Notes: generated from the letters alone by a model not told the origin. Positions 41,151 through 50,351 are shown, numbered from the stretch's first letter. The stretch: DNA of 64,000 bases from Yersinia rochesterensis (GCF_003600645.1 NZ_CP032482.1:2728001-2792000), one strand, 5' to 3'. Program-made: numbers and translations.

Positions 41151-42130
41151 ACCGCGCCTCCTGCTGCTTTATTTTGGTGCTTGTGGAACCAAATAATCGG
41201 CACGATCAGTAACACTAACATGACTGTCGCGACGGCGGAGGCCACTGGCCAGTCACGGTTATTAAAGAATTCTTGCCATAAAATACGGCCAATCATGATG
41301 CTGTCCGGGCCGCCGAGCAGTTCAGGGATAACAAATTCACCGACCGCCGGAATAAATACCAACATGGAACCGGCCACGATCCCCCCTTTGGTCAAAGGGA
41401 CAATCACACTGACAAAGGTTTTAAAGGGTCTGGCACCCAGATCCGATGCCGCTTCGACCAATGAGTAATCCAATCGGGTCAGTGCGGTATAGATAGGCAA
41501 CACCATGAAAGGCAGGTAGGAATACACCACGCCAATATATACCGCCAAATTGGTGTGCAGAATAATCAGCGGCTGATCAATAATCCCGGTCCACATCAGG
41601 AAGTTATTCAAAATGCCATTATTTTTCAGGATCCCCATCCAGGCATACACCCGAATCAGGAATGATGTCCATGATGGCAGAATAACCAGCAGCAATAAGA
41701 TATTGCGTGTAGATGATTTGCTATGGGCAATCGCCCAAGCCAATGGATAGCCGATAATCAGACAGCATAAAGTGGATACCCCCGCCACTTGCAGTGATTG
41801 TAGATAAGCATCGATATACAGTGGATCATCAAGCAGTTGCAGATAGTTGCCGAGATTGAGCGAGATATCCAGCTTGCCGTCCAGCCAGGTCACTAGATCG
41901 GTATAAGGTGGAACTGCGCGCGCCATCTCCGCCAGACTGATTTTGAATACAATCAGGAACGGCAACATAAACAGCAAGAATAACCATAAATAAGGGATGC
42001 CGATGACCAATTTCCGGCCATGGGACATCTGGAAACGTTGAATCAGCGCTTTTACCGGCCCTACAGCTCGGGCCGATGGTTGTGCTGCTCCACGGGTGGA
42101 TTTTGGTATCACAATATTTTTGCTCCCCAA
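41147..42130 (-). CDS. potH: Putrescine ABC transporter permease PotH
   Basis: 327-aa permease, with a longer cytoplasmic N-terminus than PotI and then six helices. The EAA loop is VEAASDLGARPFKTFVSVIVP. E. coli PotH has 317 aa; the extra residues are in the N-terminal tail. It begins 4 bp after potG ends and overlaps potI by 4 bp, so potG-H-I are tightly coupled. Confidence 0.96.
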   Translation of the reverse strand: MGSKNIVIPKSTRGAAQPSARAVGPVKALIQRFQMSHGRKLVIGIPYLWLFLLFMLPFLIVFKISLAEMARAVPPYTDLVTWLDGKLDISLNLGNYLQLLDDPLYIDAYLQSLQVAGVSTLCCLIIGYPLAWAIAHSKSSTRNILLLLVILPSWTSFLIRVYAWMGILKNNGILNNFLMWTGIIDQPLIILHTNLAVYIGVVYSYLPFMVLPIYTALTRLDYSLVEAASDLGARPFKTFVSVIVPLTKGGIVAGSMLVFIPAVGEFVIPELLGGPDSIMIGRILWQEFFNNRDWPVASAVATVMLVLLIVPIIWFHKHQNKAAGGAV

Positions 42131-42134
42131 ACGA

Positions 42135-43268
42135 TCAGCTACCTAAGACAACACAGCTGTCGGCATCCCAGCAAAGTTGTACTTCATCACCCCAAGTTGG
42201 CATCCCTTTACGGTAACGGTGGCCATTTTGTAGCTGCGCGGTAAGCATTTGTCCGCTGTGTAATTTCACGTGATAAATGGACAAATCACCCAAATAAGCA
42301 ATGTGTACCACTTCACCGACCGCAAAGTTGCAGCCATCTTCCGGCACCTGTTCACACAACATCACTTTTTCTGGCCGCAAGGCGACAAAAACAGGCACGC
42401 CGTCAACCACAGAAGCATCCGAATCTACTTTCAGTGGATGGCGCAGGCCGGGGCTGTCGATAACCAATGCATCATCCAGTCGCTCTTTTAATACGCCCTC
42501 AAACACATTCACTGAACCGATAAATTCGGCGCTGAATCTGCTGTTCGGATGCTCGTAAATCTCTTCCGGTTCGCCAATTTGCACGAATTTGCCACGGTTC
42601 ATAATGGCAATGCGCCCAGCCATGGTCATGGCCTCTTCCTGGTCGTGGGTCACCATCACGCAAGTTGCCCCTACGCGCTCCAGAATATCCACCACTTCGA
42701 GTTGCATGCGGTCGCGCAATTTTTTGTCCAACGCGCCCATCGGCTCATCCAACAACAGCAACTTTGGCCGTTTAGCCAGACTACGCGCCAATGCCACTCG
42801 CTGGCGCTGACCACCGGATAACTGATGGGGCTTGCGCTTGGCAAACTCTTGCATGTGCACCAGTGTCAGCATTTCTGCCACCCGGCTTTTGATTTCATTC
42901 GTGGGCAATTTGTCTTGCTTCAAACCAAACGCGATATTTTGCTCAACAGTCATATGCGGGAATAATGCATACGACTGGAACATCATATTGATTGGGCGCT
43001 GATAAGGCGGCACGTGCGACAAATCCTGCCCATCGAGGACAATCTGGCCCTGTGTCGGCTGTTCAAAACCGGCCAGCATGCGCAATAGGGTGGATTTCCC
43101 ACAACCTGAAGCCCCTAACAGGGCAAAAATCTCGCCTTTGTAGATGGTCAAATTGACATCATCTACAGCGGCCTGACCATCAAATGATTTGGTTAAATTG
43201 CGAATCTCCAACAAGGGTGTAAACACCTTTTGGGATTTTGGCTGCGGGCGGGGAATGGCATCATTCAC
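42135..43268 (-). CDS. potG: Putrescine ABC transporter ATP-binding protein PotG
   Basis: 377-aa ATPase, E. coli length. Walker A GASGCGKS is at about residues 54-61, signature LSGGQRQRVALARSL, Walker B LLLLDEP, and a C-terminal TOBE-type regulatory domain (about 300-377). It drives PotFHI putrescine uptake. It lies 167 bp after potF; the gap holds an inverted repeat. Confidence 0.97.
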   Translation of the reverse strand: MNDAIPRPQPKSQKVFTPLLEIRNLTKSFDGQAAVDDVNLTIYKGEIFALLGASGCGKSTLLRMLAGFEQPTQGQIVLDGQDLSHVPPYQRPINMMFQSYALFPHMTVEQNIAFGLKQDKLPTNEIKSRVAEMLTLVHMQEFAKRKPHQLSGGQRQRVALARSLAKRPKLLLLDEPMGALDKKLRDRMQLEVVDILERVGATCVMVTHDQEEAMTMAGRIAIMNRGKFVQIGEPEEIYEHPNSRFSAEFIGSVNVFEGVLKERLDDALVIDSPGLRHPLKVDSDASVVDGVPVFVALRPEKVMLCEQVPEDGCNFAVGEVVHIAYLGDLSIYHVKLHSGQMLTAQLQNGHRYRKGMPTWGDEVQLCWDADSCVVLGS

Positions 43269-43297
43269 TCAGCGTGCTCTCCGTGAAAGCAGAACAG

Positions 43298-43316
43298 GCC
43301 GCATTCAAGCTGCGGC
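43298..43316 (-). repeat. Hairpin in the potF-potG gap
   Basis: GCCGCA and TGCGGC separated by 7 bases. Stems of this kind after a binding-protein gene often stabilise its mRNA segment or reduce read-through, letting PotF exceed PotGHI. There is no T-tract. Confidence 0.4.
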
Positions 43317-43435
43317 ACAATAAAAAACAGGAACAGGAAGATAAACTCCCTGTCCCTACCATGGTCTATTTTACTTATCCATCAACGCGTTATCAGTGAG
43401 CAGCTCATCGCCTGCGGCTGATTCCCGCCAATGGT

Positions 43436-44545
43436 TTATTTACCACTTTTCACTTTGGTCCAAGCCCGGGTGATCACGCGATCAATTTTGGGATCTTGCA
43501 CTTTTAATGTGAACATTTTAGCTCGCACATCGGCTGGCGGATAAATACCAGGGTTATCACGGACTTCTGCGTTCAGCAGCGGGGTCGCCGCTTTATTGGC
43601 ATTGGCATAAAACACGTGGTTGCTGATGTTGGCAATCACATCTGGCCGCATCAGATAATTCAGGAATTGATAGGCTTCATCCTGATTTTTAGCATCCGCT
43701 GGCATGGCAAATACATCAAAGAAGGCTAGTGCCCCTTCCTTTGGAATACTGTAAGCCACATTCACACCATTTTTGGCTTCTTTGGCGCGGTTAGAGGCCT
43801 GCATGATATCGCCAGCCCAGCCCACAGCGACACAGATATCCCCGTTAGCCAAGTCATTAATGTATTGTGAAGAGTGGAAATAACGAATATTGGGGCGTAA
43901 TTTTAATAACAATTCAGTCGCCGGGCCGGTGTAATCCGTGGCCTGAATACTGTTAGGATCTTTTCCCAAGTAATTGAGCACAGTAGCAAAAATCTCGCTT
44001 GGCGCATCCAGGAAGGAAACGCCACAACTTTTCAGCTTCTCAAGGTTTTCAGGTTTCAGCACCAAATCCCAGCTATTTACCGGGGCATCTTTCCCCAACA
44101 CCGCTTTGACTTTCTCGACGTTATAGCCAATACCGGTAGTCGCCCACAGATACGGAATCGCGTATTTGTTATCCGGATCGTGCTTGCCGACCAAGGTCAA
44201 CAACTCGGGATCAAGATTTTTGTCATTCGGTAATTTGCTTTTATCCAGCGGCTTGAATACGCCCGCAGACAATTGGCGCTCAAGGAAACTGGCTGACGGC
44301 ACCACCAGGTCAAACCCAGTGCTCCCCGCCATCAATTTACCTTCCAACACCTCGTTGGAGTCAAACACATCATAGACAACTTTAATGCCGGTTTCTTTTT
44401 GGAAATTAGCCAGTGTATCTGGAGCGATATAATCAGACCAGTTGTAAATGTGCAGTGTTTTTTCTTCAGCAGATGCTGAGACGGACGCAGCCATTAATAG
44501 GCCAGCAGCAACACCCGATAACCACTTTTTACGTTGGGTGAACAT
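43436..44545 (-). CDS. potF: Putrescine-binding periplasmic protein PotF
   Basis: 369-aa secreted binding protein. The signal peptide ends VSASA before EEKTLHIYNWSDYI. The polyamine pocket residues include the Trp and Ser-Asp of NWSDY, and further motifs YLWATTGIGYN and GWAGDIMQA are kept. E. coli PotF is 370 aa. It is the first gene of the operon, with a GGAGG-type site upstream. A 415-bp non-coding region precedes it. Confidence 0.97.
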   Translation of the reverse strand: MFTQRKKWLSGVAAGLLMAASVSASAEEKTLHIYNWSDYIAPDTLANFQKETGIKVVYDVFDSNEVLEGKLMAGSTGFDLVVPSASFLERQLSAGVFKPLDKSKLPNDKNLDPELLTLVGKHDPDNKYAIPYLWATTGIGYNVEKVKAVLGKDAPVNSWDLVLKPENLEKLKSCGVSFLDAPSEIFATVLNYLGKDPNSIQATDYTGPATELLLKLRPNIRYFHSSQYINDLANGDICVAVGWAGDIMQASNRAKEAKNGVNVAYSIPKEGALAFFDVFAMPADAKNQDEAYQFLNYLMRPDVIANISNHVFYANANKAATPLLNAEVRDNPGIYPPADVRAKMFTLKVQDPKIDRVITRAWTKVKSGK

Positions 44546-44960
44546 CCGTTAACTCCTCCAAAATAGGGGGTAAATTAGTGCGATAAATGTGCATCCGTAG
44601 GATACAACGCCTTTGTCCTGCCGAGCGCTCTTTCCACAAATACCCTATGCATGACTATGCACTGTGGGTGATGATTAACCTAACAAGGATAATCACTGAT
44701 TTTGCGGAGGAATATTATGCCCTTTGCAGAAAGAGCAGCATAACCGCAGTTGGTAATCCGCACCAGACTCTAGGGTAAAAAACGCCTTTTATCGATTTTT
44801 TATGCATATTCTATCTATGTAATGCGCCACTAATGGCATAAACGGCGACAAATATCTGGCAAAGGAGGGTAAAAAGCAGAATATATTATGGTTTACTGGG
44901 GGAATGGCAGTGTGCCACTGGCTATCAGTAGCACTCTGATTATTGATGCACGGCCGTCAA
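44546..44960. other. 415-bp potF-ybjN intergenic region
   Basis: It should contain the potF promoter on the minus strand. No gene, repeat or recognised operator was found. A 63-codon open frame on the plus strand (44587-44778) has no ribosome-binding site or family match. Confidence 0.5.
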
Positions 44961-45446
44961 TTAATGAATAACAGGGTAAGCAGTGGCGGTTTGCGGCAAC
45001 TCATCGTCTTCACTATTACCAATAAACAGTAAGTCGTTCGCACGCGCCTCCAGAATAATCATCGAAATCTGCTCTTCACACTGCTGCATAAAATAGCCTA
45101 ATTGCGCCAATGTCACCCCGACTTCCACCGTCAGTGACTGGCAGACAATCAGTTTTGGCAGATTATCATCCTGAATATCAATAAAAGCCTTCACCGTCAG
45201 TGAGCTGGCGTTAATTTGGCTGAGGTCCGCAACCAGCGGGATCAAAGCGGTCGGCCGCACTTCGGCCAGCGCTGAAAACAGGATAATGTTATCAACCAAA
45301 TCAATTTTGGCATCAAACACCCCTTCAAAATTTTGCATATGCGGCAAATGCAGTGCCTGGCAGGAATCGCACTCAAAAAATGAGATACCGAGTTGATCCA
45401 GCCAACGCCGTAATAAGGCTAAATCCGGGACGATGAGTGAATCCAT
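44961..45446 (-). CDS. ybjN: YbjN family protein
   Basis: 161-aa cytoplasmic protein that matches E. coli YbjN closely (FFECDSCQALHLPHMQNF, LTVKAFIDIQDDNLPKL). The fold resembles type III secretion chaperones. In E. coli and Erwinia YbjN overexpression affects motility, exopolysaccharide and stress genes; the molecular role is unclear. In E. coli rimK precedes it; here ybjC does. Confidence 0.94.
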   Translation of the reverse strand: MDSLIVPDLALLRRWLDQLGISFFECDSCQALHLPHMQNFEGVFDAKIDLVDNIILFSALAEVRPTALIPLVADLSQINASSLTVKAFIDIQDDNLPKLIVCQSLTVEVGVTLAQLGYFMQQCEEQISMIILEARANDLLFIGNSEDDELPQTATAYPVIH

Positions 45447-45564
45447 AACTACCTACCTCACGATTCTCATAATATGAAAAGTGGAATAGCTTACGGAATA
45501 TTGGCCGACAGCGCCACTTCAATCCCGACTAATTTAATGTCCCCAAAAAGACTCAATCATGGCC

Positions 45565-45873
45565 TTACCCAGATTTATTCTCTTTTTTGGTTCGCGCTTC
45601 TTCTAACTCTTTCTTTGATTGTGGCCTGGATACTCTATCAGCGCTGCCTAATAGCGGGCCAAAACCATGGGCTACACGCCAAACAATGCAAGTTGCCGCC
45701 GGGATCATCAAAGCAATCCCGATAAAAATCATCATGATGGCAACAGCCGGTGTCCCAATAGAGCCAGGTAGTGACACATAGTCATTAATACTTAAATAGG
45801 CCATGACCAATAACAACATCCCCAGCACTTCTGCCACGATAACAATACGGGGCATATCTCCTAATGAGCGCAT
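45565..45873 (-). CDS. ybjC: YbjC family inner membrane protein (DUF1418)
   Basis: 102 aa from the ATG at 45873, chosen because GGAGG lies 6 bases upstream. The TTG five codons earlier falls across that site. Two hydrophobic helices (about residues 10-30 and 43-68) are followed by a charged, Lys/Glu-rich tail. E. coli YbjC (95 aa) sits before nfsA and rimK, which are absent here. The function is unknown. It is divergent from grxA, as in E. coli. Confidence 0.85.
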   Translation of the reverse strand: MRSLGDMPRIVIVAEVLGMLLLVMAYLSINDYVSLPGSIGTPAVAIMMIFIGIALMIPAATCIVWRVAHGFGPLLGSADRVSRPQSKKELEEARTKKENKSG

Positions 45874-46121
45874 TTTTACCTCCGACAAGCCCTCTATTCG
45901 CTTTTAACCAGTGTATTGAATCCTCACTATTTGTAACAGTATCGAGAAGCAAATAGGTAGGATTAATCAGATTAACAGGTAAATCCTGCTTTTTTTTCAC
46001 TGCACCAAAGGGCATAGTAGACCCAAGTGAGAGTGAGTAATACGCTAGAAGTTATTTAACAGTTGAATATATCAGTAACTGTTGACGAAGTGATTACCTC
46101 AATTTAATCAAGGAGTTTTAC

Positions 46122-46385
46122 ATGTTTGCTGTGATTTTTGGGCGTCCTGGATGTCCTTACTGTGTTCGTGCCAAAGAGCTGGCGGAAAAACTGGAAACTG
46201 AACGCGACGATTTTAAATTCCGTTACATCGATATTCACGCGGAAGGGATAACCAAAGCTGATCTGGAAAAAACAGTCGGCAAACCGGTAGAAACCGTGCC
46301 ACAAATCTTTATCGATGAGAAACACATTGGCGGTTGCACAGATTTCGAAGCCTATGCTAAAGAAAATCTGAGCCTGTTCAAGTAA
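46122..46385 (+). CDS. grxA: Glutaredoxin 1
   Basis: 87-aa dithiol glutaredoxin. The active site CPYC is at residues 11-14 (GRPGCPYCVRAK), with a TVPQIF cis-Pro loop and GGCTDFE glutathione-binding motif. It reduces ribonucleotide reductase and OxyR disulfides. It has an AAGGAG ribosome-binding site. E. coli grxA is OxyR-controlled; no clear OxyR site was identified by eye here. Confidence 0.97.
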   Translation: MFAVIFGRPGCPYCVRAKELAEKLETERDDFKFRYIDIHAEGITKADLEKTVGKPVETVPQIFIDEKHIGGCTDFEAYAKENLSLFK

Positions 46386-46797
46386 TCGGCAGACAAACTG
46401 ATCCGTTGGTGTGCCGCCAGTAACAGCCGCAGTGCCAATAATGATGAGTTTTATGCGAAAAAGGGCCATTGCGGCCCTTTTTTCTTACCTGTCATTGCTA
46501 TCAACGCAGTCATCGAGGCCGACCAAAGTCACTTTATGTGGCTCATTCCCAACAGATAACCCTGCACTTAGTTAATAATTAAGCATATCCCTCTGGCAAT
46601 ACCAAACTTCCCGCTTACTACTGGCTGTCTCGCAGCAGACCGACTAGAATAACCCACGCTATTGCCTACATTTATATCCTGTCGGCGGTATTTTTTAGAA
46701 TTAAACGGTTTTTAAATTACAAGATATGTGTCGCTCTGATTTAACATTAAGGGCGTATATATCGTGGATTATCCTGGCTGAATAGAAAGTCATACTC
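46386..46797. other. 412-bp grxA-ybjL intergenic region
   Basis: It contains the grxA terminator at 46457-46483. Beyond that it is featureless and AT-rich up to the GTG start of ybjL, and should carry the ybjL promoter. Confidence 0.5.
46457..46483 (+). terminator. Intrinsic terminator of grxA
   Basis: AAGGGCC, loop ATTGC, GGCCCTT followed by six T residues. Strong hairpin and U-tract, 75 bp after grxA. Confidence 0.9.
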
Positions 46798-48486
46798 GTG
46801 AATATAAACGTCGCAAATTTGTTAAACGGCAACTACATCTTGCTGTTATTCGTGGTTTTAGCGCTGGGGTTATGCCTGGGTAAACTGCGATTAGGGCCTA
46901 TTCAATTAGGTAACGCTATTGGTGTGTTGGTGGTATCACTGTTGCTTGGGCAACAGCATTTTACTATCAATACTGAAGCACTGAATCTGGGCTTTATGCT
47001 GTTTATTTTTTGTGTCGGTGTCGAAGCTGGCCCAAACTTTTTCTCTATTTTCTTCCGCGACGGCAAAAACTACCTGATGCTGGCTTTGGTCATGGTGGGC
47101 AGTGCGATGATTCTGGCGCTGGGGCTGGGTAAACTCTTTGGCTGGGACATTGGTCTGACGGCCGGGATGCTGGCCGGATCAATGACCTCCACCCCGGTGT
47201 TGGTGGGGGCTGGCGATACTTTACGCCACACCATCGCCAATAATCCGGCGCTGCAACACGCCCAAGATAATCTGAGCCTGGGTTACGCCCTGACCTATCT
47301 TATTGGGCTGGTCAGCCTGATTTTAGGCGCGAGATATTTACCCAAACTACAGCATCAAGACTTGCCGACCAGTGCTCAGCAAATTGCTCGTGAGCGCGGC
47401 CTTGATACTGACAGCCAGCGCAAAGTCTATTTGCCGGTTATTCGCGCCTATCGCGTTGGCCCGGAATTAGTGGCGTGGGCCGATGGTAAAAACCTCCGTG
47501 AATTAGGGATTTATCGCCAAACTGGCTGCTATATCGAGCGCATTCGCCGCAATGGTATCTTGGCGAACCCAGATGGTGACGCGGTGCTGCAAGTTGGCGA
47601 TGAAATCTCGCTGGTCGGCTATCCCGATGCCCATTCCCGCCTTGATCCCAGTTTCCGTAACGGAAAAGAAGTATTCGACCGTGATTTGCTGGACATGCGC
47701 ATTGTTACTGAAGAGATTGTGGTCAAAAACAGCAATGCCGTCGGTAAGCGCCTCAGCCACTTAAAACTGACCGACCACGGCTGCTTCCTGAACCGCGTGA
47801 TCCGCAGCCAGATTGAAATGCCGATTGATGACAATGTGGTGTTGAATAAAGGCGATGTCTTGCAAGTCAGCGGTGATGCTCGGCGCGTCAAAAGCGTGGC
47901 AGAAAAAATTGGCTTTATCTCCATTCACAGCCAGGTCACCGACCTGCTGGCATTCTGCGCCTTCTTTATTTTGGGATTAATGATTGGCTTGATTACTTTC
48001 CAATTCAGTAATTTCAGTTTTGGTATTGGTAATGCCGCCGGTCTGTTAATGGCCGGCATCATGCTCGGGTTTTTACGGGCTAACCACCCGACTTTCGGCT
48101 ATATCCCGCAAGGGGCGCTAAATATGGTGAAAGAGTTCGGCTTGATGGTCTTTATGGCGGGCGTCGGGCTAAGTGCAGGTGGCGGTATTAATAGCAGCCT
48201 GGGTGCCGTGGGCGGGCAAATGCTGATTTCCGGCTTGATCGTGAGTTTGGTCCCCGTGGTTATCTGTTTTATCTTTGGCGCTTATGTATTACGCATGAAC
48301 CGCGCCTTGCTTTTCGGCGCAATCATGGGCGCGCGTACCTGCGCACCGGCCATGGATATCATCAGTGATACGGCTCGCAGTAACATCCCTGCATTAGGTT
48401 ACGCCGGTACCTATGCCATTGCGAACGTGTTACTGACATTGGCGGGTTCATTAATCGTCATTGTCTGGCCGGGAATATTAGGCTAG
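46798..48486 (+). CDS. ybjL: AAE-family putative transporter YbjL
   Basis: 562-aa membrane protein of the aspartate:alanine exchanger family, matching E. coli YbjL (561 aa) end to end. Two blocks of about five helices flank a large cytoplasmic region with two RCK/TrkA-C domains (about residues 200-290 and 295-375). Motifs [12 protein letters not shown] and [11 protein letters not shown] are the paired family repeats. It starts with GTG at 46798, with a weak ribosome-binding site. The substrate is unknown. Confidence 0.93.
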   Translation: MNINVANLLNGNYILLLFVVLALGLCLGKLRLGPIQLGNAIGVLVVSLLLGQQHFTINTEALNLGFMLFIFCVGVEAGPNFFSIFFRDGKNYLMLALVMVGSAMILALGLGKLFGWDIGLTAGMLAGSMTSTPVLVGAGDTLRHTIANNPALQHAQDNLSLGYALTYLIGLVSLILGARYLPKLQHQDLPTSAQQIARERGLDTDSQRKVYLPVIRAYRVGPELVAWADGKNLRELGIYRQTGCYIERIRRNGILANPDGDAVLQVGDEISLVGYPDAHSRLDPSFRNGKEVFDRDLLDMRIVTEEIVVKNSNAVGKRLSHLKLTDHGCFLNRVIRSQIEMPIDDNVVLNKGDVLQVSGDARRVKSVAEKIGFISIHSQVTDLLAFCAFFILGLMIGLITFQFSNFSFGIGNAAGLLMAGIMLGFLRANHPTFGYIPQGALNMVKEFGLMVFMAGVGLSAGGGINSSLGAVGGQMLISGLIVSLVPVVICFIFGAYVLRMNRALLFGAIMGARTCAPAMDIISDTARSNIPALGYAGTYAIANVLLTLAGSLIVIVWPGILG

Positions 48487-48548
48487 TGCACTAAAAAAGA
48501 CATTCGAGACAAAGCTAAACATTATTTTAACCTTTTTTCATTTCCCTA

Positions 48549-48575
48549 GAACTTTCTTACCAGACTGGGGTCTGA
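48549..48575 (+). promoter_or_regulatory. Sigma-E promoter of rybB
   Basis: A -35 GAACTT at 48549-48554 and a -10 TCTGA at 48571-48575 with a 16-base spacer, matching the sigma-E consensus. The RybB 5' end follows 7 bases later. Confidence 0.8.
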
Positions 48576-48581
48576 TTTAGT

Positions 48582-48661
48582 GCCACTGCTTTTCTTTGAT
48601 GTCCCCATATTGAGGAGCCCGATAGTCCCGCCTTCTTAGGTTCAAGACTATCGGGTTTTTT
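48582..48661 (+). ncRNA. rybB: RybB small RNA
   Basis: An 80-base sRNA beginning GCCACTGCTTTTCTTTGATG, the conserved 5' seed by which RybB represses outer-membrane porin mRNAs with Hfq. The first 27 bases equal E. coli RybB. The 3' end is a Rho-independent terminator with a perfect 10-bp stem CCCGATAGTC / GACTATCGGG and a T6 tail; the stem has changed from E. coli with compensating bases. It lies directly downstream of ybjL, as in E. coli, behind a sigma-E promoter. This makes the envelope-stress response the inferred inducer. Confidence 0.95.
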
Positions 48662-48696
48662 CTTGTCTGGAATTTGAGTCCCCCATTCTCATCGCC

Positions 48697-48713
48697 CTTA
48701 AGGCTTTCTTAAG
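48697..48713 (+). promoter_or_regulatory. PmrA (BasR) box upstream of the PAP2 pair
   Basis: CTTAAG-N5-CTTAAG, a perfect direct repeat fitting the YTTAAK-N5-YTTAAK PmrA consensus. A TATTAC -10-like hexamer follows 7 bases after it at 48721-48726. It lies 50 bp before the PAP2 gene start. Confidence 0.65.
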
Positions 48714-48762
48714 ACGAAATTATTACAGTACGACCACCACTACTTCTGCTCCGGGCTATTTT

Positions 48763-49533
48763 GTGAAGACCAATAAACCCGCCTCTCTATCTGACGCCAT
48801 TACATCGACATTAAATAATACCTCAACAACACTAACAATTAGGACAAACTCCCTTTACTCGCTGCCGTTATCCTTTTATTTTTGGCAGGCTTTTGCATTT
48901 TTGATCAGTGGATTACTGTTTCTTTGGTTATCCCGCAACGCACAGCTGGATTGGCTTATCAGTAATTATTGGTTTGATCCCGCCTCACAACATTTTCCAT
49001 GGGAAAATAATTATTGGCTGGATTTACTGAACCATCGGTTATTGAAAATCACCATTATCAGTGCTGCCATCATCACATTGCTATGGGGCATTTATCGCCG
49101 CAATGGGCGCTTAGTGGCCGCGATGTTGTTATTTGGCGTCGGCCCGCTGGTGATAGGGATTCTAAAAGCTACCAGCGCGCATTCATGCCCTTGGGATCTT
49201 GTGGAGTATGGCGGTAAATCCCTCAGCTATCTGCTGATGGGGACTGCTCCGATCGGTGCTGGCCCTGGTCACTGTTTCCCTGGCGGCCATGCATCCAGTG
49301 GTTTTGCAGTAATGGCATTGTTTTTCTTGTTTTACCCCGAGCGTCCACAGTGGGCTTTATTGTGTTGGTTCGCCGGTGTGAGTCTTGGCATGTTAATGGG
49401 TTTTGGGCAAATCATGCGCGGAGCGCATTTTCTTAGCCATAACTTGTGGGCAGGTTGGTGGGTTTGGCTTAGTCAGTTGGCTGTGTATTGGATGATAAGC
49501 GGTTATTACAACCGTGCTAAGGGTAGAGAATGA
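48763..49533 (+). CDS. PAP2-family membrane phosphatase (lipid phosphatase-like)
   Basis: 256-aa protein with about six membrane helices. The three PAP2 motifs are present in the variant form KATSAHSCPWDL (C1), PGGHASSG (C2) and RGAHFLSHNLWAGW (C3, with the catalytic His). The start is a GTG at 48763 because no ATG lies near. The family removes phosphate from lipid A, phosphatidylglycerophosphate or undecaprenyl pyrophosphate. A PmrA box upstream and coupling to ybjG (4-bp overlap) suggest an envelope-lipid or lipid-A role. There is no counterpart at this place in E. coli. Confidence 0.85.
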   Translation: MKTNKPASLSDAITSTLNNTSTTLTIRTNSLYSLPLSFYFWQAFAFLISGLLFLWLSRNAQLDWLISNYWFDPASQHFPWENNYWLDLLNHRLLKITIISAAIITLLWGIYRRNGRLVAAMLLFGVGPLVIGILKATSAHSCPWDLVEYGGKSLSYLLMGTAPIGAGPGHCFPGGHASSGFAVMALFFLFYPERPQWALLCWFAGVSLGMLMGFGQIMRGAHFLSHNLWAGWWVWLSQLAVYWMISGYYNRAKGRE

Positions 49534-50138
49534 TTGAACAAATAAATTACTTTTTCTTTTCCATGATAAATGCGACTCCAGCATCATCACCATGGATGAT
49601 TTCTTTTGCGACTTTTATCGCACGCGATTTGATTATGATTATCCCCATATCATTAGTGGGTCTGTGGTTATGGGGGCCGAAAAACACCATGGATTCGCAG
49701 CGAACCTTAGTGATCAAAACCGCCATCGCGCTTGCTTTTTCTATGCTTTCAGCCGCTTGCATCGGGATGCTTATTCCTCATGACCGGCCTTTTGTCGTCG
49801 GTTTTGGCTATAATTTTATGAGTCATGCACCTGACAGCTCTTTCCCCAGTAACCACGGAACCGCTATTTTCACTTTTGCTCTCGCCTTTGTGTTCTGGCA
49901 CAAACTGTGGTCCGCTATCAGCATGATGATTATCGCCGCTGCGATTGCATGGTCACGTATTTATTTGGGTGTGCATTGGCCATTAGATATGGTGGGTGGA
50001 TTTTTACTGGGAATTGTCGGCTGCCTGTTCGCACAGTTGGTGTGGAACTTGTTCGGCGAGGCTATTTCAGATGGGCTGAAGCGCATTTATTATGTAATTT
50101 TTGCCTTGCCTATCCGCAGAGGATGGGTCAGAAGCTAA
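49530..50138 (+). CDS. ybjG: Undecaprenyl-diphosphatase YbjG (BcrC type)
   Basis: 202-aa PAP2 phosphatase that recycles the undecaprenyl-phosphate carrier for peptidoglycan and O-antigen synthesis. It is close to E. coli YbjG (198 aa). The motifs are PHDRPF (C1), SFPSNHGT (C2; Asn instead of the E. coli Asp) and SRIYLGVHWPLDM (C3). The start overlaps the stop of the upstream PAP2 gene (ATGA), so the two are translated together. Overproduction of this type confers bacitracin resistance. Confidence 0.94.
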   Translation: MIEQINYFFFSMINATPASSPWMISFATFIARDLIMIIPISLVGLWLWGPKNTMDSQRTLVIKTAIALAFSMLSAACIGMLIPHDRPFVVGFGYNFMSHAPDSSFPSNHGTAIFTFALAFVFWHKLWSAISMMIIAAAIAWSRIYLGVHWPLDMVGGFLLGIVGCLFAQLVWNLFGEAISDGLKRIYYVIFALPIRRGWVRS

Positions 50139-50158
50139 TACCTCGCGTTATTAATCTC

Positions 50159-50189
50159 ACATTGCCAGCAGCTTAAATGCTGGCAATGT
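50159..50189. terminator. 12-bp perfect hairpin after ybjG
   Basis: ACATTGCCAGCA, loop GCTTAAA, TGCTGGCAATGT. Very stable but with no T-tract. Terminator or 3'-end stabiliser for the PAP2 operon. Confidence 0.55.
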
Positions 50190-50318
50190 CGCCAAACATC
50201 ATGATTAAAAACAATCAATTATATCCATCCCAATATATTCACGCACTAGCTAGCCACTCAGAAATGTAATTTAAATAACAAAAAAAAATCAAAAATAGCT
50301 AATAATGTGAGAATGGCT

Positions 50319-50347
50319 TTGTTTTTTACTGTAAATGTTACTATTAT
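50319..50347 (+). promoter_or_regulatory. Sigma-70 promoter of deoC
   Basis: -35 TTGTTT (50319-50324), 17-base spacer, -10 TATTAT (50342-50347), 42 bp before the deoC start. The DeoR-type palindrome covers the -10. Confidence 0.6.
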
Positions 50348-50351
50348 AACA
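50336..50351 (+). promoter_or_regulatory. DeoR operator upstream of deoC
   Basis: TGTTACTATTATAACA: both 5-bp arms TGTTA/TAACA of the 16-bp DeoR operator are perfect; the central six bases differ. It overlaps the -10 of the deoC promoter, as expected for a repressor site. Confidence 0.7.

Noticed and set aside
44587..44778. 63-codon plus-strand frame upstream of potF
   Set aside because: No ribosome-binding site, no recognisable domain, and a composition like translated non-coding DNA.
45474..45725. 83-codon plus-strand frame overlapping ybjC
   Set aside because: It has no ribosome-binding site and lies mostly opposite ybjC, whose start has a strong GGAGG site and a known family.
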